Shown here: one piece after another, positions 9,432-17,760 of the stretch | How positions within the stretch are numbered: position 1 is the first letter of the stretch | How the letters are laid out: each line of letters begins with the position of its first letter | Assembly: GCA_016928695.1 (NCBI GenBank) | Contig: JAFGKF010000046.1 | Span: forward strand, 1 to 34,929 | DNA from: Candidatus Sumerlaeota bacterium | Lineage (GTDB): Bacteria > Sumerlaeota > Sumerlaeia > JABWBI01 | Direction: 5' to 3' | Length of the DNA stretch: 34,929 nucleotides | Translations under genes and position numbers: made by a program | The notes under the pieces: generated by a model | The model's database searches: none | What the model was told of the DNA's origin: nothing | The model's input: the letters and a program-made list of their open reading frames with translations, nothing else

Positions 9432-11135
9432 TCAGCTCTCCTCCACGCCGTCCCGGGATCGCCCCTGGCGCAGAGACCACCACGCGCCCGTGCCCGCCGC
9501 CGCCAGGGCCGCGACCACAAGCACACTCCAGAGGATCATTCTCTGCGTCCCCTCTCCCGCGGTGATCGCGGGGGTGTTGCCCGCGTAGGAGTGGAGACCA
9601 GAGAGCACGAAGTTCACTCCGAGGTAGGTGAAGAGCACCGCCGCGTATCCCCCGATGCTCGCCCAGGCCATGCCGACGCCGCGCCAGCCGTGGACCAGGC
9701 GCACATGGAGAAAACCCGTGTAGATCAGCCAGGTGATCAGGGACCACGTCTCCTTCGGGTCCCAGGACCACATGCGGCCCCAGGCCGTGTCGGCCCACAC
9801 GGCGCCGAGGACGATCCCGATGCCCAGGAGGGGCCATCCGAACTGGATCGCCCGGTAGATGTAGAGGTCCAGATCCTCGAGACTCGGCGTCCACCGCATG
9901 AGCCGCGGCATGTGGCGCCTCATCAGGTAGAGCACGGCCATCGCGAAGGCGATGGTGAAGGCACCGTAGGAGAGCATCATGCATGTCACGTGGTAGTCGA
10001 GCCAATAGGAGTTGAGCACGGCCCGCAGGGGCTCGATGGCGTCGTTTCCGTACACATCCGAGCTCAGGAGCCAGCGGTAATAGATGAAGGAGAGCGCCGC
10101 CGCGCTGAATCCGACCACGCGCATGCGATGCATCCCCTCGAAGATCAGGGCGAACAGGATGATGAACACCAGCCCCGTCGTGGTCGCCTCGTACAGGTTC
10201 GACAGCGGCATCCGCTGGATCAGATAACCCCGGGCGACCGCGCCGAGCACGTGGATGATCCATCCCGCGCCCATCACGATCATCGCCGCCAGCCACCAGC
10301 GGTCGCCCCGCGTCACCAGGGCGATGAAGAACAGAATCGCGCTGACCACGTAGGCGAACGACGCCCAGAAGTAGGGCCTGTGCACCGTGTAGGCGTGGTC
10401 GACCGCCAGGCGTGTCGACGACGTGTAGTTCGGCAGGGTCGGCAGCAGGGTGACGAGCGCCTCCGCCGCCGGGCGCGCGGCCGTGGCGTCGTCGGCAGCG
10501 ACGGCGTCGAACAGGGCCTCGAGGTGGCCGCCGGCCTCTTCGGCGCCGGCGATGCCGAGCCGCTTCGCCTCCTCGACGGTGTGCCAGCCCCCCTCGGGGT
10601 CGTTGGGATCGGGGATCAGGCGCAGCGAGGGCCCGAGGTCCGCCACCGCGTTGATCCGGCTGAAGAGGCGCAGCGCGGCGCTGTGGATGGGCTCTCCCTC
10701 CTGGGTCGCGAGGAGCACCTGGCGCGCCACGGCCAGGGCGCGCCCCTCCCCCATCACCTGGCCGGTCTGGTCGAAGCGCAGGCAGTCGCCCAGCCGCAGC
10801 GTGCGGTGATCGACCGTGATGCCGACCTCCTCGAGCAGCGGCAGCAGCATGTCGCCCTCGACGGGGATCAGCCAGCGGTCGGCCAGCAGGCCCGGGCGCG
10901 AGGCGAGGAGCAGCGTCAGCGCCACCTTGTCGTCCTCGCGGATCTGGCGACGCAGTGCGATCTCCCGCAGGCTGTCGCGCGCAAAGGTCGCGAGCGACTT
11001 CTCCATGCCCGCCGACTGCACCGCCAGGCGGTCGAACCCTGTCTCGCGCCAGACGTCGCCGAGCCCGGCCGGGGCAGCCACCGCGGTGGCTGTCAATCCC
11101 AGCAGGGTCAGGCCGATGAGGATCGCACGGTTCAT
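9432..11135 (-). CDS. ccsA: Cytochrome c biogenesis protein CcsA/ResC-type (System II) with N-terminal extension
   Basis: WWD-type domain WGRMWSWDPKETWSLITWLIYTGFLHVRLVHGWRG and LGVNFVLSGLHSYAG; multiple TM helices; coupled to resB. Confidence 0.9.
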   Translation of the reverse strand: MNRAILIGLTLLGLTATAVAAPAGLGDVWRETGFDRLAVQSAGMEKSLATFARDSLREIALRRQIREDDKVALTLLLASRPGLLADRWLIPVEGDMLLPLLEEVGITVDHRTLRLGDCLRFDQTGQVMGEGRALAVARQVLLATQEGEPIHSAALRLFSRINAVADLGPSLRLIPDPNDPEGGWHTVEEAKRLGIAGAEEAGGHLEALFDAVAADDATAARPAAEALVTLLPTLPNYTSSTRLAVDHAYTVHRPYFWASFAYVVSAILFFIALVTRGDRWWLAAMIVMGAGWIIHVLGAVARGYLIQRMPLSNLYEATTTGLVFIILFALIFEGMHRMRVVGFSAAALSFIYYRWLLSSDVYGNDAIEPLRAVLNSYWLDYHVTCMMLSYGAFTIAFAMAVLYLMRRHMPRLMRWTPSLEDLDLYIYRAIQFGWPLLGIGIVLGAVWADTAWGRMWSWDPKETWSLITWLIYTGFLHVRLVHGWRGVGMAWASIGGYAAVLFTYLGVNFVLSGLHSYAGNTPAITAGEGTQRMILWSVLVVAALAAAGTGAWWSLRQGRSRDGVEES

Positions 11136-12940
11136 CCTCTGTCCTCCGTCAGGTCTTTTCCCACGTGATCGAGCAGCTGGGCGAGTCTCGCACGTCGTCC
11201 CCGCGCCTGGCCCCCGATCAGGATGCGCTTTCCCGTCGGGTCCACCCAGGCCCAGACGCGGCAGTGTGTGAATCCAAAGGCCACGAAAGGCCCCAGCAGG
11301 AACAGCAAAAAGCTCAGGTAGAAGAACACCCTGAGGCCCATGGACTCACGCATGACCGAGAGCCCCGAGTAGGCCGCGGGCAGCCGACCCGCCACAGCGG
11401 CGGTGTAGGGACCCACGCTCGGAGTCTCCACGACCTCCGCCTCGGCGGTGGGCTCGGGCAGCTCCGCGGCGGCGAAGAGGTCCCGGACCTCGCCAAGGGT
11501 CAGCCCCTCGAGCTCGTGGCGCTCCCCCGCCTCCACCTCGGTGACGGCGACATCGATGGTGATCGGATCCCCCTCACGCCACTCGAGAAGGCTGCTGGGA
11601 CTGTAGCGCTCGAAGGTGAGCGTCACCGGAAGATCGCTGAACCGCATCTCGCGGAACTGCGCGGCGTAGAAGGCCAGGTCTGAGCCGACGGGCCCACCAT
11701 GGCTCAGAAGCGTCCACTGAAGAGCGGGATTGGTCATCTCCGCCCCGTCGGAGGCATGCCCCGTGGCGCTGCGGCGATAGTTGGGGTGGAGAGCGTCGAT
11801 GCGCACCGCCCAACCCTCCGCCCCCGCGTGGGAGTGCGTGTGCGCGGTCGCCGCGCTTTCCTGCTCCAGCGGTCCGCTCGCGACCACGGTTTCACCGCTG
11901 AGAACGCGGAACTCGCGGCCATCGGGGGTCTCGAACATGAGATCGGATTGGGGGATCGAGACACGGATGCCGGGTGCGGCATCGAATCGGGGAAGGGGCT
12001 GCCCACTCCGCGTATCGGTCAGCTGGATCTCCATCCGCCCCTCGCCGCGGAGCCTGAGATAGTCCCTCTGGTCCATGCCCCCGAAGAACCTCTCCATGTT
12101 TCCCCCGAGCGAGTCGTCGAGCATCGCGAAGGACGACTGGCTGAATTTCCAGCCCCGCCATCGGAGGGCCACGTTCATGTTGACCGGGTGGAATGAGGAC
12201 GTCCCGTCGCCGGGGAAGAGCTCGATGGTCGAAGTGAAGGCGCGGGGGATCTGCGTGTTCGGGAAATAGTCGGCGTCGAAGTCATGGAGCCGGACCGTGA
12301 AGGGCATCTCCTCGATGCGACTGCGGCCGGGATTGTCCGGATCGGGGGCCAGGTACCAGTCGCGGGTCATGCCCTCCCCGATCCAGAGCATCGCTCCGCC
12401 GGGTGCCCCTCTCAGATGAGCGCTCAGCGAGAGCCAGATGCCTCCCCCCAAGAGCATCAGAATGCCCACATGGGTGATGACGGCGCCCCAGCGCTGGAAG
12501 ATTCCGCGCTGCGCGAACATCCCCGATCCCTCGCTGGAGACAGGTCCGATGTGCCGCTCGAGGGCCTGCCGCAGGCGCTTGGAATCCCCCCGTCCCGGGA
12601 TGGTCTTCGAAACAGCGAGTGATTTGAACGCCTCGGGTTGATTGATGACGGGGCGCGACCAGGGGAGCATCAGGGTCAGCCGGGTGGTGTTCCAGGTGGC
12701 GGCGATCAGGTTGAGGGCGGTCAGCGCCATCAGGCCGATGAACCACAGCGAGTGGTAAACCCAGCGCTGAGCGGTCTCTGTGTCCCATCGGGACTCGACC
12801 AGGGTCCCGATGATGGAGGCCACGGCCAAGCAGATCAGAAGAGCCACACCCACCTTGACGCTTCTGATCAACGCCCACAGCCGCCCCCCCGCGGGGGAAG
12901 GCGCGGTCTGAGACGCGGCACTCTGTCTGTTCAAGTTCAT
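11132..12940 (-). CDS. resB: Cytochrome c biogenesis protein ResB/Ccs1-like (System II)
   Basis: LWALIRSVKVGVALLICLAVASIIGTLVESRW, FHPVNMNVALRWRGWKFSQSSF, C-terminal TM and GFTHCRVWAWVDP. Overlaps ccsA by 4 nt. Start chosen at MNLNRQ. Confidence 0.88.
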   Translation of the reverse strand: MNLNRQSAASQTAPSPAGGRLWALIRSVKVGVALLICLAVASIIGTLVESRWDTETAQRWVYHSLWFIGLMALTALNLIAATWNTTRLTLMLPWSRPVINQPEAFKSLAVSKTIPGRGDSKRLRQALERHIGPVSSEGSGMFAQRGIFQRWGAVITHVGILMLLGGGIWLSLSAHLRGAPGGAMLWIGEGMTRDWYLAPDPDNPGRSRIEEMPFTVRLHDFDADYFPNTQIPRAFTSTIELFPGDGTSSFHPVNMNVALRWRGWKFSQSSFAMLDDSLGGNMERFFGGMDQRDYLRLRGEGRMEIQLTDTRSGQPLPRFDAAPGIRVSIPQSDLMFETPDGREFRVLSGETVVASGPLEQESAATAHTHSHAGAEGWAVRIDALHPNYRRSATGHASDGAEMTNPALQWTLLSHGGPVGSDLAFYAAQFREMRFSDLPVTLTFERYSPSSLLEWREGDPITIDVAVTEVEAGERHELEGLTLGEVRDLFAAAELPEPTAEAEVVETPSVGPYTAAVAGRLPAAYSGLSVMRESMGLRVFFYLSFLLFLLGPFVAFGFTHCRVWAWVDPTGKRILIGGQARGRRARLAQLLDHVGKDLTEDRG

Positions 12941-13258
12941 ATCTGTCAGCGATCTTCGAGTGTGCACAGGCGACCTGCACAGTGTGGCGCACATGCCACA
13001 CTCTGGCTCTGATTGGCCCCAGGAACCCCCGTTGGCGTGTGCCATTGGCGCATCATTTGGCCGCTCACTGATGTTTGGGGGTCACAGGGCAATCCGTATT
13101 CCATCTTGGATTTCCATCGCATGCTGATGGCGATTCGCGTCTCCTCCCCTCTCCGAGCCAGGGGCGCGTTGACAATCCAGGGTCTCGGACGGAACGATTG
13201 GCTATGCCTTTGCAATCCATTCCGGGGGATGCCGACTCTCGTCCCCAGGCCTGATCCG

Positions 13259-14689
13259 ATGAACAGAACCTCGCACCCATCCGACCAGCGCTGCCTGCTC
13301 CTCATCGACGATGAGCCCGACATGCTGTCGGGTCTCGCACGCATCCTCTCGCTCACAGGCCACCGCGTGGCGACCTCCTCCCGGCCCGAGCAGATCCGGC
13401 AGCTGCTCGATGAGCATGCGCCGGACGTGGTGCTGACCGATCTCCGCATGCCGGGGCTCGATGGGCTCGGGGTGCTCCGCGCCACGGTGGAGCACGCGCC
13501 CGACATCCCGGTGATCGTTCTGACGGCCTATGGCTCGGTCGACTCGGCGGTGCAGCTCCTCAAGGAGGGGGCCTTCGATTACCTGACCAAGCCGGTGGGG
13601 CGCGACAGGCTGATCGAGGCGGTGGAGCGCGCGCTGGTGCAGCATGAGGTGCAGCGTGATTTCAACGCCGACCCGGAAGCTCAGCGCGAGAAGCTGGGCT
13701 GCGCGGGACTCGTGGGGCACAGCGAGGCCCTCCGCCACACCGTCGCGCTCCTGCGCAAAGTGGCGCGGACGGATGCGAACGTCGTCATCACGGGGGAATC
13801 GGGAACGGGCAAGGAGGTGGTGGCCCGCTGCCTCCACTCGGTGAGCCACCGCACGTCGAAGCCGTTCATCCCCGTCGACTGCGCCTCTCTGCCCGAGACG
13901 CTGCTCGAGAGCGAGCTTTTTGGCCACGAGCGGGGCGCCTTCACGGGGGCCATCGCGCAGAGGCCGGGCGTCTTCGAGCTCGCCGATGGCGGCACCCTGC
14001 TGCTCGACGAGATCGGGGAGATGAGCCTCTCGCTGCAGGCCAAGCTTCTCCGCGTCGCCCAGGAGCAGTGCTTCCGGCGAGTCGGCGGGCGCGAGGAGAT
14101 CGGAGTCAACGTCCGCATCCTCTCGGCCACCAATCGCGATCTGGCCCGGGCCTGCGAGGAGGGGATCTTCCGGCAGGACCTCTACTACCGCCTCAGCGTC
14201 ATCACCGTCCCCCTTCCCCCTCTGCGCGATCGCCAGGGCGACATCAGGATACTCGCCCATCACTTTCTCGAGTCGTTCATGCGGACAGCGGACAAGAGGA
14301 TCGAGGGCTTCACCCCGGAGGCGGTCGCCTGCCTGGAATCGCATCGCTGGCCCGGCAATGTGCGCGAGCTCCAGAACGTCATCGAGCGCGCCACGGTGCT
14401 CTCCGATGGTCTCCTGATCACTCCTGACGATCTGCCCGATGAGATCGCCCATCGGAGCGGCGTCTCCCCGCCCTCCATGGGCTTGGACTCCGTCTCCTCG
14501 TTTCACGCGGCCAAGCGCGACGTGGTCCAGCGCTTCGAGCGGGATTACCTGGTCGAGCAGCTGCGCCGCGCGCACGGCAACGTCTCGCGCGCCGCGCGCG
14601 ATGCGGGGATGAACCGGCGGACGCTCTACCGCCTGATCGAGAAATTCGACATCGACGTCGAGGCGATCCGCCTCGGCGAGGCGGGCTGA
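13259..14689 (+). CDS. Sigma54-dependent NtrC-family response regulator (paralog of 6561-7958)
   Basis: [91 protein letters not shown]. Confidence 0.95.
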   Translation: MNRTSHPSDQRCLLLIDDEPDMLSGLARILSLTGHRVATSSRPEQIRQLLDEHAPDVVLTDLRMPGLDGLGVLRATVEHAPDIPVIVLTAYGSVDSAVQLLKEGAFDYLTKPVGRDRLIEAVERALVQHEVQRDFNADPEAQREKLGCAGLVGHSEALRHTVALLRKVARTDANVVITGESGTGKEVVARCLHSVSHRTSKPFIPVDCASLPETLLESELFGHERGAFTGAIAQRPGVFELADGGTLLLDEIGEMSLSLQAKLLRVAQEQCFRRVGGREEIGVNVRILSATNRDLARACEEGIFRQDLYYRLSVITVPLPPLRDRQGDIRILAHHFLESFMRTADKRIEGFTPEAVACLESHRWPGNVRELQNVIERATVLSDGLLITPDDLPDEIAHRSGVSPPSMGLDSVSSFHAAKRDVVQRFERDYLVEQLRRAHGNVSRAARDAGMNRRTLYRLIEKFDIDVEAIRLGEAG

Positions 14690-14904
14690 ATCGCCGCCGC
14701 CACACCCCTCGAAATCAGAGACCCCCCAGCCACAGCACTGTGACACGTCTGCCACGTGGGGGTGAGAATTTGCCCGCGAAAACAGGCCCCTGAGGTCACT
14801 CGGCTCTCTCTCTCAGGGGAATGGGATTTGCGCTGGGGGGGCGGCAGGCAGACGCCGGTCCTCGGAGAGGAGCCCCTGCCACGCCCTCGCCGCAGGGTGA
14901 TGTG

Positions 14905-15333
14905 ATGGACGCGAGGTGTTCAATCCCACACATGGCCTCGCAGCCGCAGATTCTGATCTGGGCGGGTGACGCTCAGAGAGCCCAGTGCATCGAGGCGGCC
15001 CTCGGTGAGCTCCTGGAGAGCGGGGCGATCGTCTGCCATCACCAGCAGGCCCCCGAGGATGTGATCGCCGCCGTGCTCGACAGCCGCGCCGATCTGCTGA
15101 TCGCCGATCTCGGCGAGGTGGGGCCCCGCGGCGTGACCACGCTCAGGAGCTGTCGGCGCGTGTGCCCGAGGCTGCGGCTGATCGCGATCGCCACCGCTTT
15201 CAACGAGCACTTCCGCCGGGGCGTCTTGCCGCTGGGTGTCCATTTTTACCTGGCAACTGATTTCGTGGAGGAGGAGCTTCAGGAATCGGTCCGAAGCGCG
15301 CTGGGGCTCTCACCCCGCGGCGCCGCGCCCTGA
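14905..15333 (+). CDS. Stand-alone pseudo-receiver (REC-like) protein
   Basis: QILIWAGDAQRAQCIEAALGE...ADLLIADLGEVGPRGVTTLRSC...LRLIAIAT...GVHFYLATDFVEEELQESVRSAL: CheY-like order, with no acidic pair and no conserved Lys. Confidence 0.65.
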   Translation: MDARCSIPHMASQPQILIWAGDAQRAQCIEAALGELLESGAIVCHHQQAPEDVIAAVLDSRADLLIADLGEVGPRGVTTLRSCRRVCPRLRLIAIATAFNEHFRRGVLPLGVHFYLATDFVEEELQESVRSALGLSPRGAAP

Positions 15334-15406
15334 GCGCTGCGCCGCCGCCCGGAATCCGCAGCCTGTGCGCTGCCCCACCCCGAGGAAACAGAAGGAGAAA
15401 GGGATC

Positions 15407-16048
15407 ATGGAGAGGAGAGCCTGGAGAGCCCCCCGACGATTCATCTTGTCAGCGCTGACCTCTCTGGCCCTGGTCCCCCTGACCCAGGCCCAGATCACCG
15501 GATCAGCGCACGATCTGTCACCGCTCGACCCCGATCGACGTCTGTGCATCTTCTGCCACACACCGCACGGTGCCGACACCAGCGTGGCCGACGCCCCGCT
15601 GTGGAATCACGCGACGACGAATCAGAACTACGTGGTGTACGACAGCCCCACGCTCGACGCCACCGTCGGGCAGCCGGTCGGCGCCTCGCGCCTCTGCCTG
15701 AGCTGCCATGACGGGACAGTGGCGGTCGACGCCTTCGGGAGCTCACCGGGGAGCTTCTTCCTCGGGGGGCCGGGGGCCGTCGGCTCCGATGGACTTCTCA
15801 ACGACCACCCGATCAGCTTCCAGTACACCGACTCACTGGCGGTCCAGGACGGCGAGCTGCATCCGCCGTCGGTGACCTCCTCGCTGCTCGGCAGCACGAT
15901 CGACGACGATCTGCTCTTCAATGGGAGCATGGAGTGCAGCTCCTGCCACGACGTCCACCGTGGTCCCGCCGCCGCCGCCGTCAATGATGCCCTGCTGATG
16001 ATCCCGCAGACGGGGAGCACGCTCTGCCTGGTCTGTCACAACAAGTGA
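15407..16048 (+). CDS. Secreted tetraheme cytochrome c, OmcE-like (candidate filament-type)
   Basis: Signal peptide to TQAQ; CIFCHTPHGA...APLWNH...RLCLSCHDGTVAVD...NDHPISFQY...CSSCHDVH...LCLVCHNK (4 CXXCH). Confidence 0.85.
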   Translation: MERRAWRAPRRFILSALTSLALVPLTQAQITGSAHDLSPLDPDRRLCIFCHTPHGADTSVADAPLWNHATTNQNYVVYDSPTLDATVGQPVGASRLCLSCHDGTVAVDAFGSSPGSFFLGGPGAVGSDGLLNDHPISFQYTDSLAVQDGELHPPSVTSSLLGSTIDDDLLFNGSMECSSCHDVHRGPAAAAVNDALLMIPQTGSTLCLVCHNK

Positions 16049-16054
16049 GCGGCG

Positions 16055-17155
16055 ATGTCATCCCATGCTCGCCGTCTGCTCGCCCTGAGCCTCTGCGCCC
16101 TGGCCGCCTGTGCGCGGGTGCCCGAGGAGCCTCCGCGGCCTCCGATTCTCTACCCCCCGCCGCCTGACGCCCCCCGGGTTCAGTATCTCACCTCCATCCG
16201 CTCGGTCACCGACATGCCCCGGGCCACCTCGCGCCTGGCCGACATCGTTCTGGGCCCGCCCGAGGAGGGAATGCGCGTCTGGAAACCCTACGGTGTGGCG
16301 ATGGCGGGGACGCACCTCTACATCTGCGACACGATCATCAACAACGTCCTCATCTTCGACTTCGCCGACGGAAGCGCGCGGAGCCTGAGCACCAACCTGG
16401 GCGCCGACGTCCTCCGCAATCCGATCAACATCGCGGTGGCAGACGATGGCACCAAGTATGTCGCGGACGCGCTGCGTGGGCAGGTGGTCGTCTTTGGCCC
16501 CGATGATCGCTATCAGACTGCGTGGGGCACCCCCGAGGAGATGACGCCCTGCGACGTCCTCGTCGTCGGCGACCGGCTCGCGGTGGCCGATCTCCTCGAC
16601 GATGAGATCGAGATCTGGGATCGCCGGACGGGCGAGCGGCTGTCCTCCTTCGGGGGCCCGGGCTCCGGACCCGGTCAGTTCCGCGCGCCGACGAATCTGG
16701 CGCTCTCACCCGACGGCACGCTGTGCGTCAGCGAGACGCACGGCTTCCGAGTGCAGCGTCTGACGCTCGAGGGCGACCCGATCCTGACCTTCGGGGAGAT
16801 CGGGACTGGCTTCGGGCAGTTCACGCGCCCCAAGGGGGTGGCGGTGGACCCCGCGGGGCGGATCTGCGTCGTCGACTCGGCCTTCTCCAACGTCCAGATC
16901 TTCACCGACTCCGGCGAGCTGCTCATGTTCTTCGGGGGAGCGGGCCCCAACGTCTCGAATCTCGACCTGCCCGCGGACATCGAGATCGTGACCGATCCCG
17001 TGTCGCTCGCGCTCTTCGAGCCGTTTGTCGCGCCGGGCCGCCACATCTCTCATCTGTTTCTCGTGTCGAGCCAATTCGGAGTGCCGCGGATCAACGTCTA
17101 CGGCTTCCTGGATGAGGGGGAGACCCCCACCGATCACGGCCGGCCGGTTCCATGA
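16055..17155 (+). CDS. NHL-repeat beta-propeller lipoprotein
   Basis: Lipobox LALSLCALAAC; repeats PYGVAMAGTHLYICDTIINNVLIFD, GPGQFRAPTNLALSPDGTLCVSETHGFRVQRL, GQFTRPKGVAVDPAGRICVVDSAFSNVQIF. Confidence 0.88.
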   Translation: MSSHARRLLALSLCALAACARVPEEPPRPPILYPPPPDAPRVQYLTSIRSVTDMPRATSRLADIVLGPPEEGMRVWKPYGVAMAGTHLYICDTIINNVLIFDFADGSARSLSTNLGADVLRNPINIAVADDGTKYVADALRGQVVVFGPDDRYQTAWGTPEEMTPCDVLVVGDRLAVADLLDDEIEIWDRRTGERLSSFGGPGSGPGQFRAPTNLALSPDGTLCVSETHGFRVQRLTLEGDPILTFGEIGTGFGQFTRPKGVAVDPAGRICVVDSAFSNVQIFTDSGELLMFFGGAGPNVSNLDLPADIEIVTDPVSLALFEPFVAPGRHISHLFLVSSQFGVPRINVYGFLDEGETPTDHGRPVP

Positions 17156-17760
17156 GAGCGGAGGGAGGCGATCAGCCGGAGAGAAGCGGCCACCGATGGT
17201 GGCGCTGGGCCCTGGCCGCGCTCGTCGTCTCGCTGATCGCCTGCTCCGCACAGACGCGTCATCGCATTCTCTCCACTCTCTTCGACGGTGTCCCCGAGCC
17301 GGGCGCCTCCGCCGCCCCTGAGCCGACCATGGCACGGCTGATGAATCCCGATGGCGCCGCGGCGGACTCCGTGATCGAGCGTGAGATCCATTGGACGTCG
17401 GTGCACAGACCCTATGCCCAGGGGGCCTGCGACGCCTGCCACCGGGGAGAGATCACCGAGGCGGTTGCGGCGCTCAGCGACGGCCAGTGCCTGAGCTGTC
17501 ACTCCACGGAGATGCTCTCGGGGGGGTGGGATCATGCCCCGGCGGCCCTTGGTCTCTGCAGCCTCTGCCATGTGGCGCACGTCTCGATGCACCCGGCGCT
17601 CCAGTCTCAGGCGCAGCCTGAGCTCTGCATCTCCTGCCACGCCGATCCCACGCTGATGACCTCCATCGAGGTGCACCGCGGCGCTGGGAATCAGCGCTGC
17701 ACGGCCTGCCACGATCCGCACCGCGGCTCGCCGGTGGCGCTGGGGAGTGGCGTGAGGTGA
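17152..17760 (+). CDS. Pentaheme c-type cytochrome, probable lipoprotein
   Basis: VVSLIAC lipobox; CDACH, CLSCH, CSLCH, CISCH, CTACH; 4-nt overlap with the upstream gene. Confidence 0.87.
   Translation: MRAEGGDQPERSGHRWWRWALAALVVSLIACSAQTRHRILSTLFDGVPEPGASAAPEPTMARLMNPDGAAADSVIEREIHWTSVHRPYAQGACDACHRGEITEAVAALSDGQCLSCHSTEMLSGGWDHAPAALGLCSLCHVAHVSMHPALQSQAQPELCISCHADPTLMTSIEVHRGAGNQRCTACHDPHRGSPVALGSGVR

Noticed and set aside
13013-13258. N-terminal extension of the NtrC regulator (ORF opens at 13013)
   Set aside because: The extension (MAPGTPVGVCHWRII...) lacks domain character; the receiver begins naturally after the ATG at 13259.
14759-14774. Possible sigma54 element GGGGTG-AGAAT-TTGC upstream of the main operon
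   Set aside because: GG-GC spacing fits but the -24 half is poor; not strong enough to list as a feature without start-site mapping.
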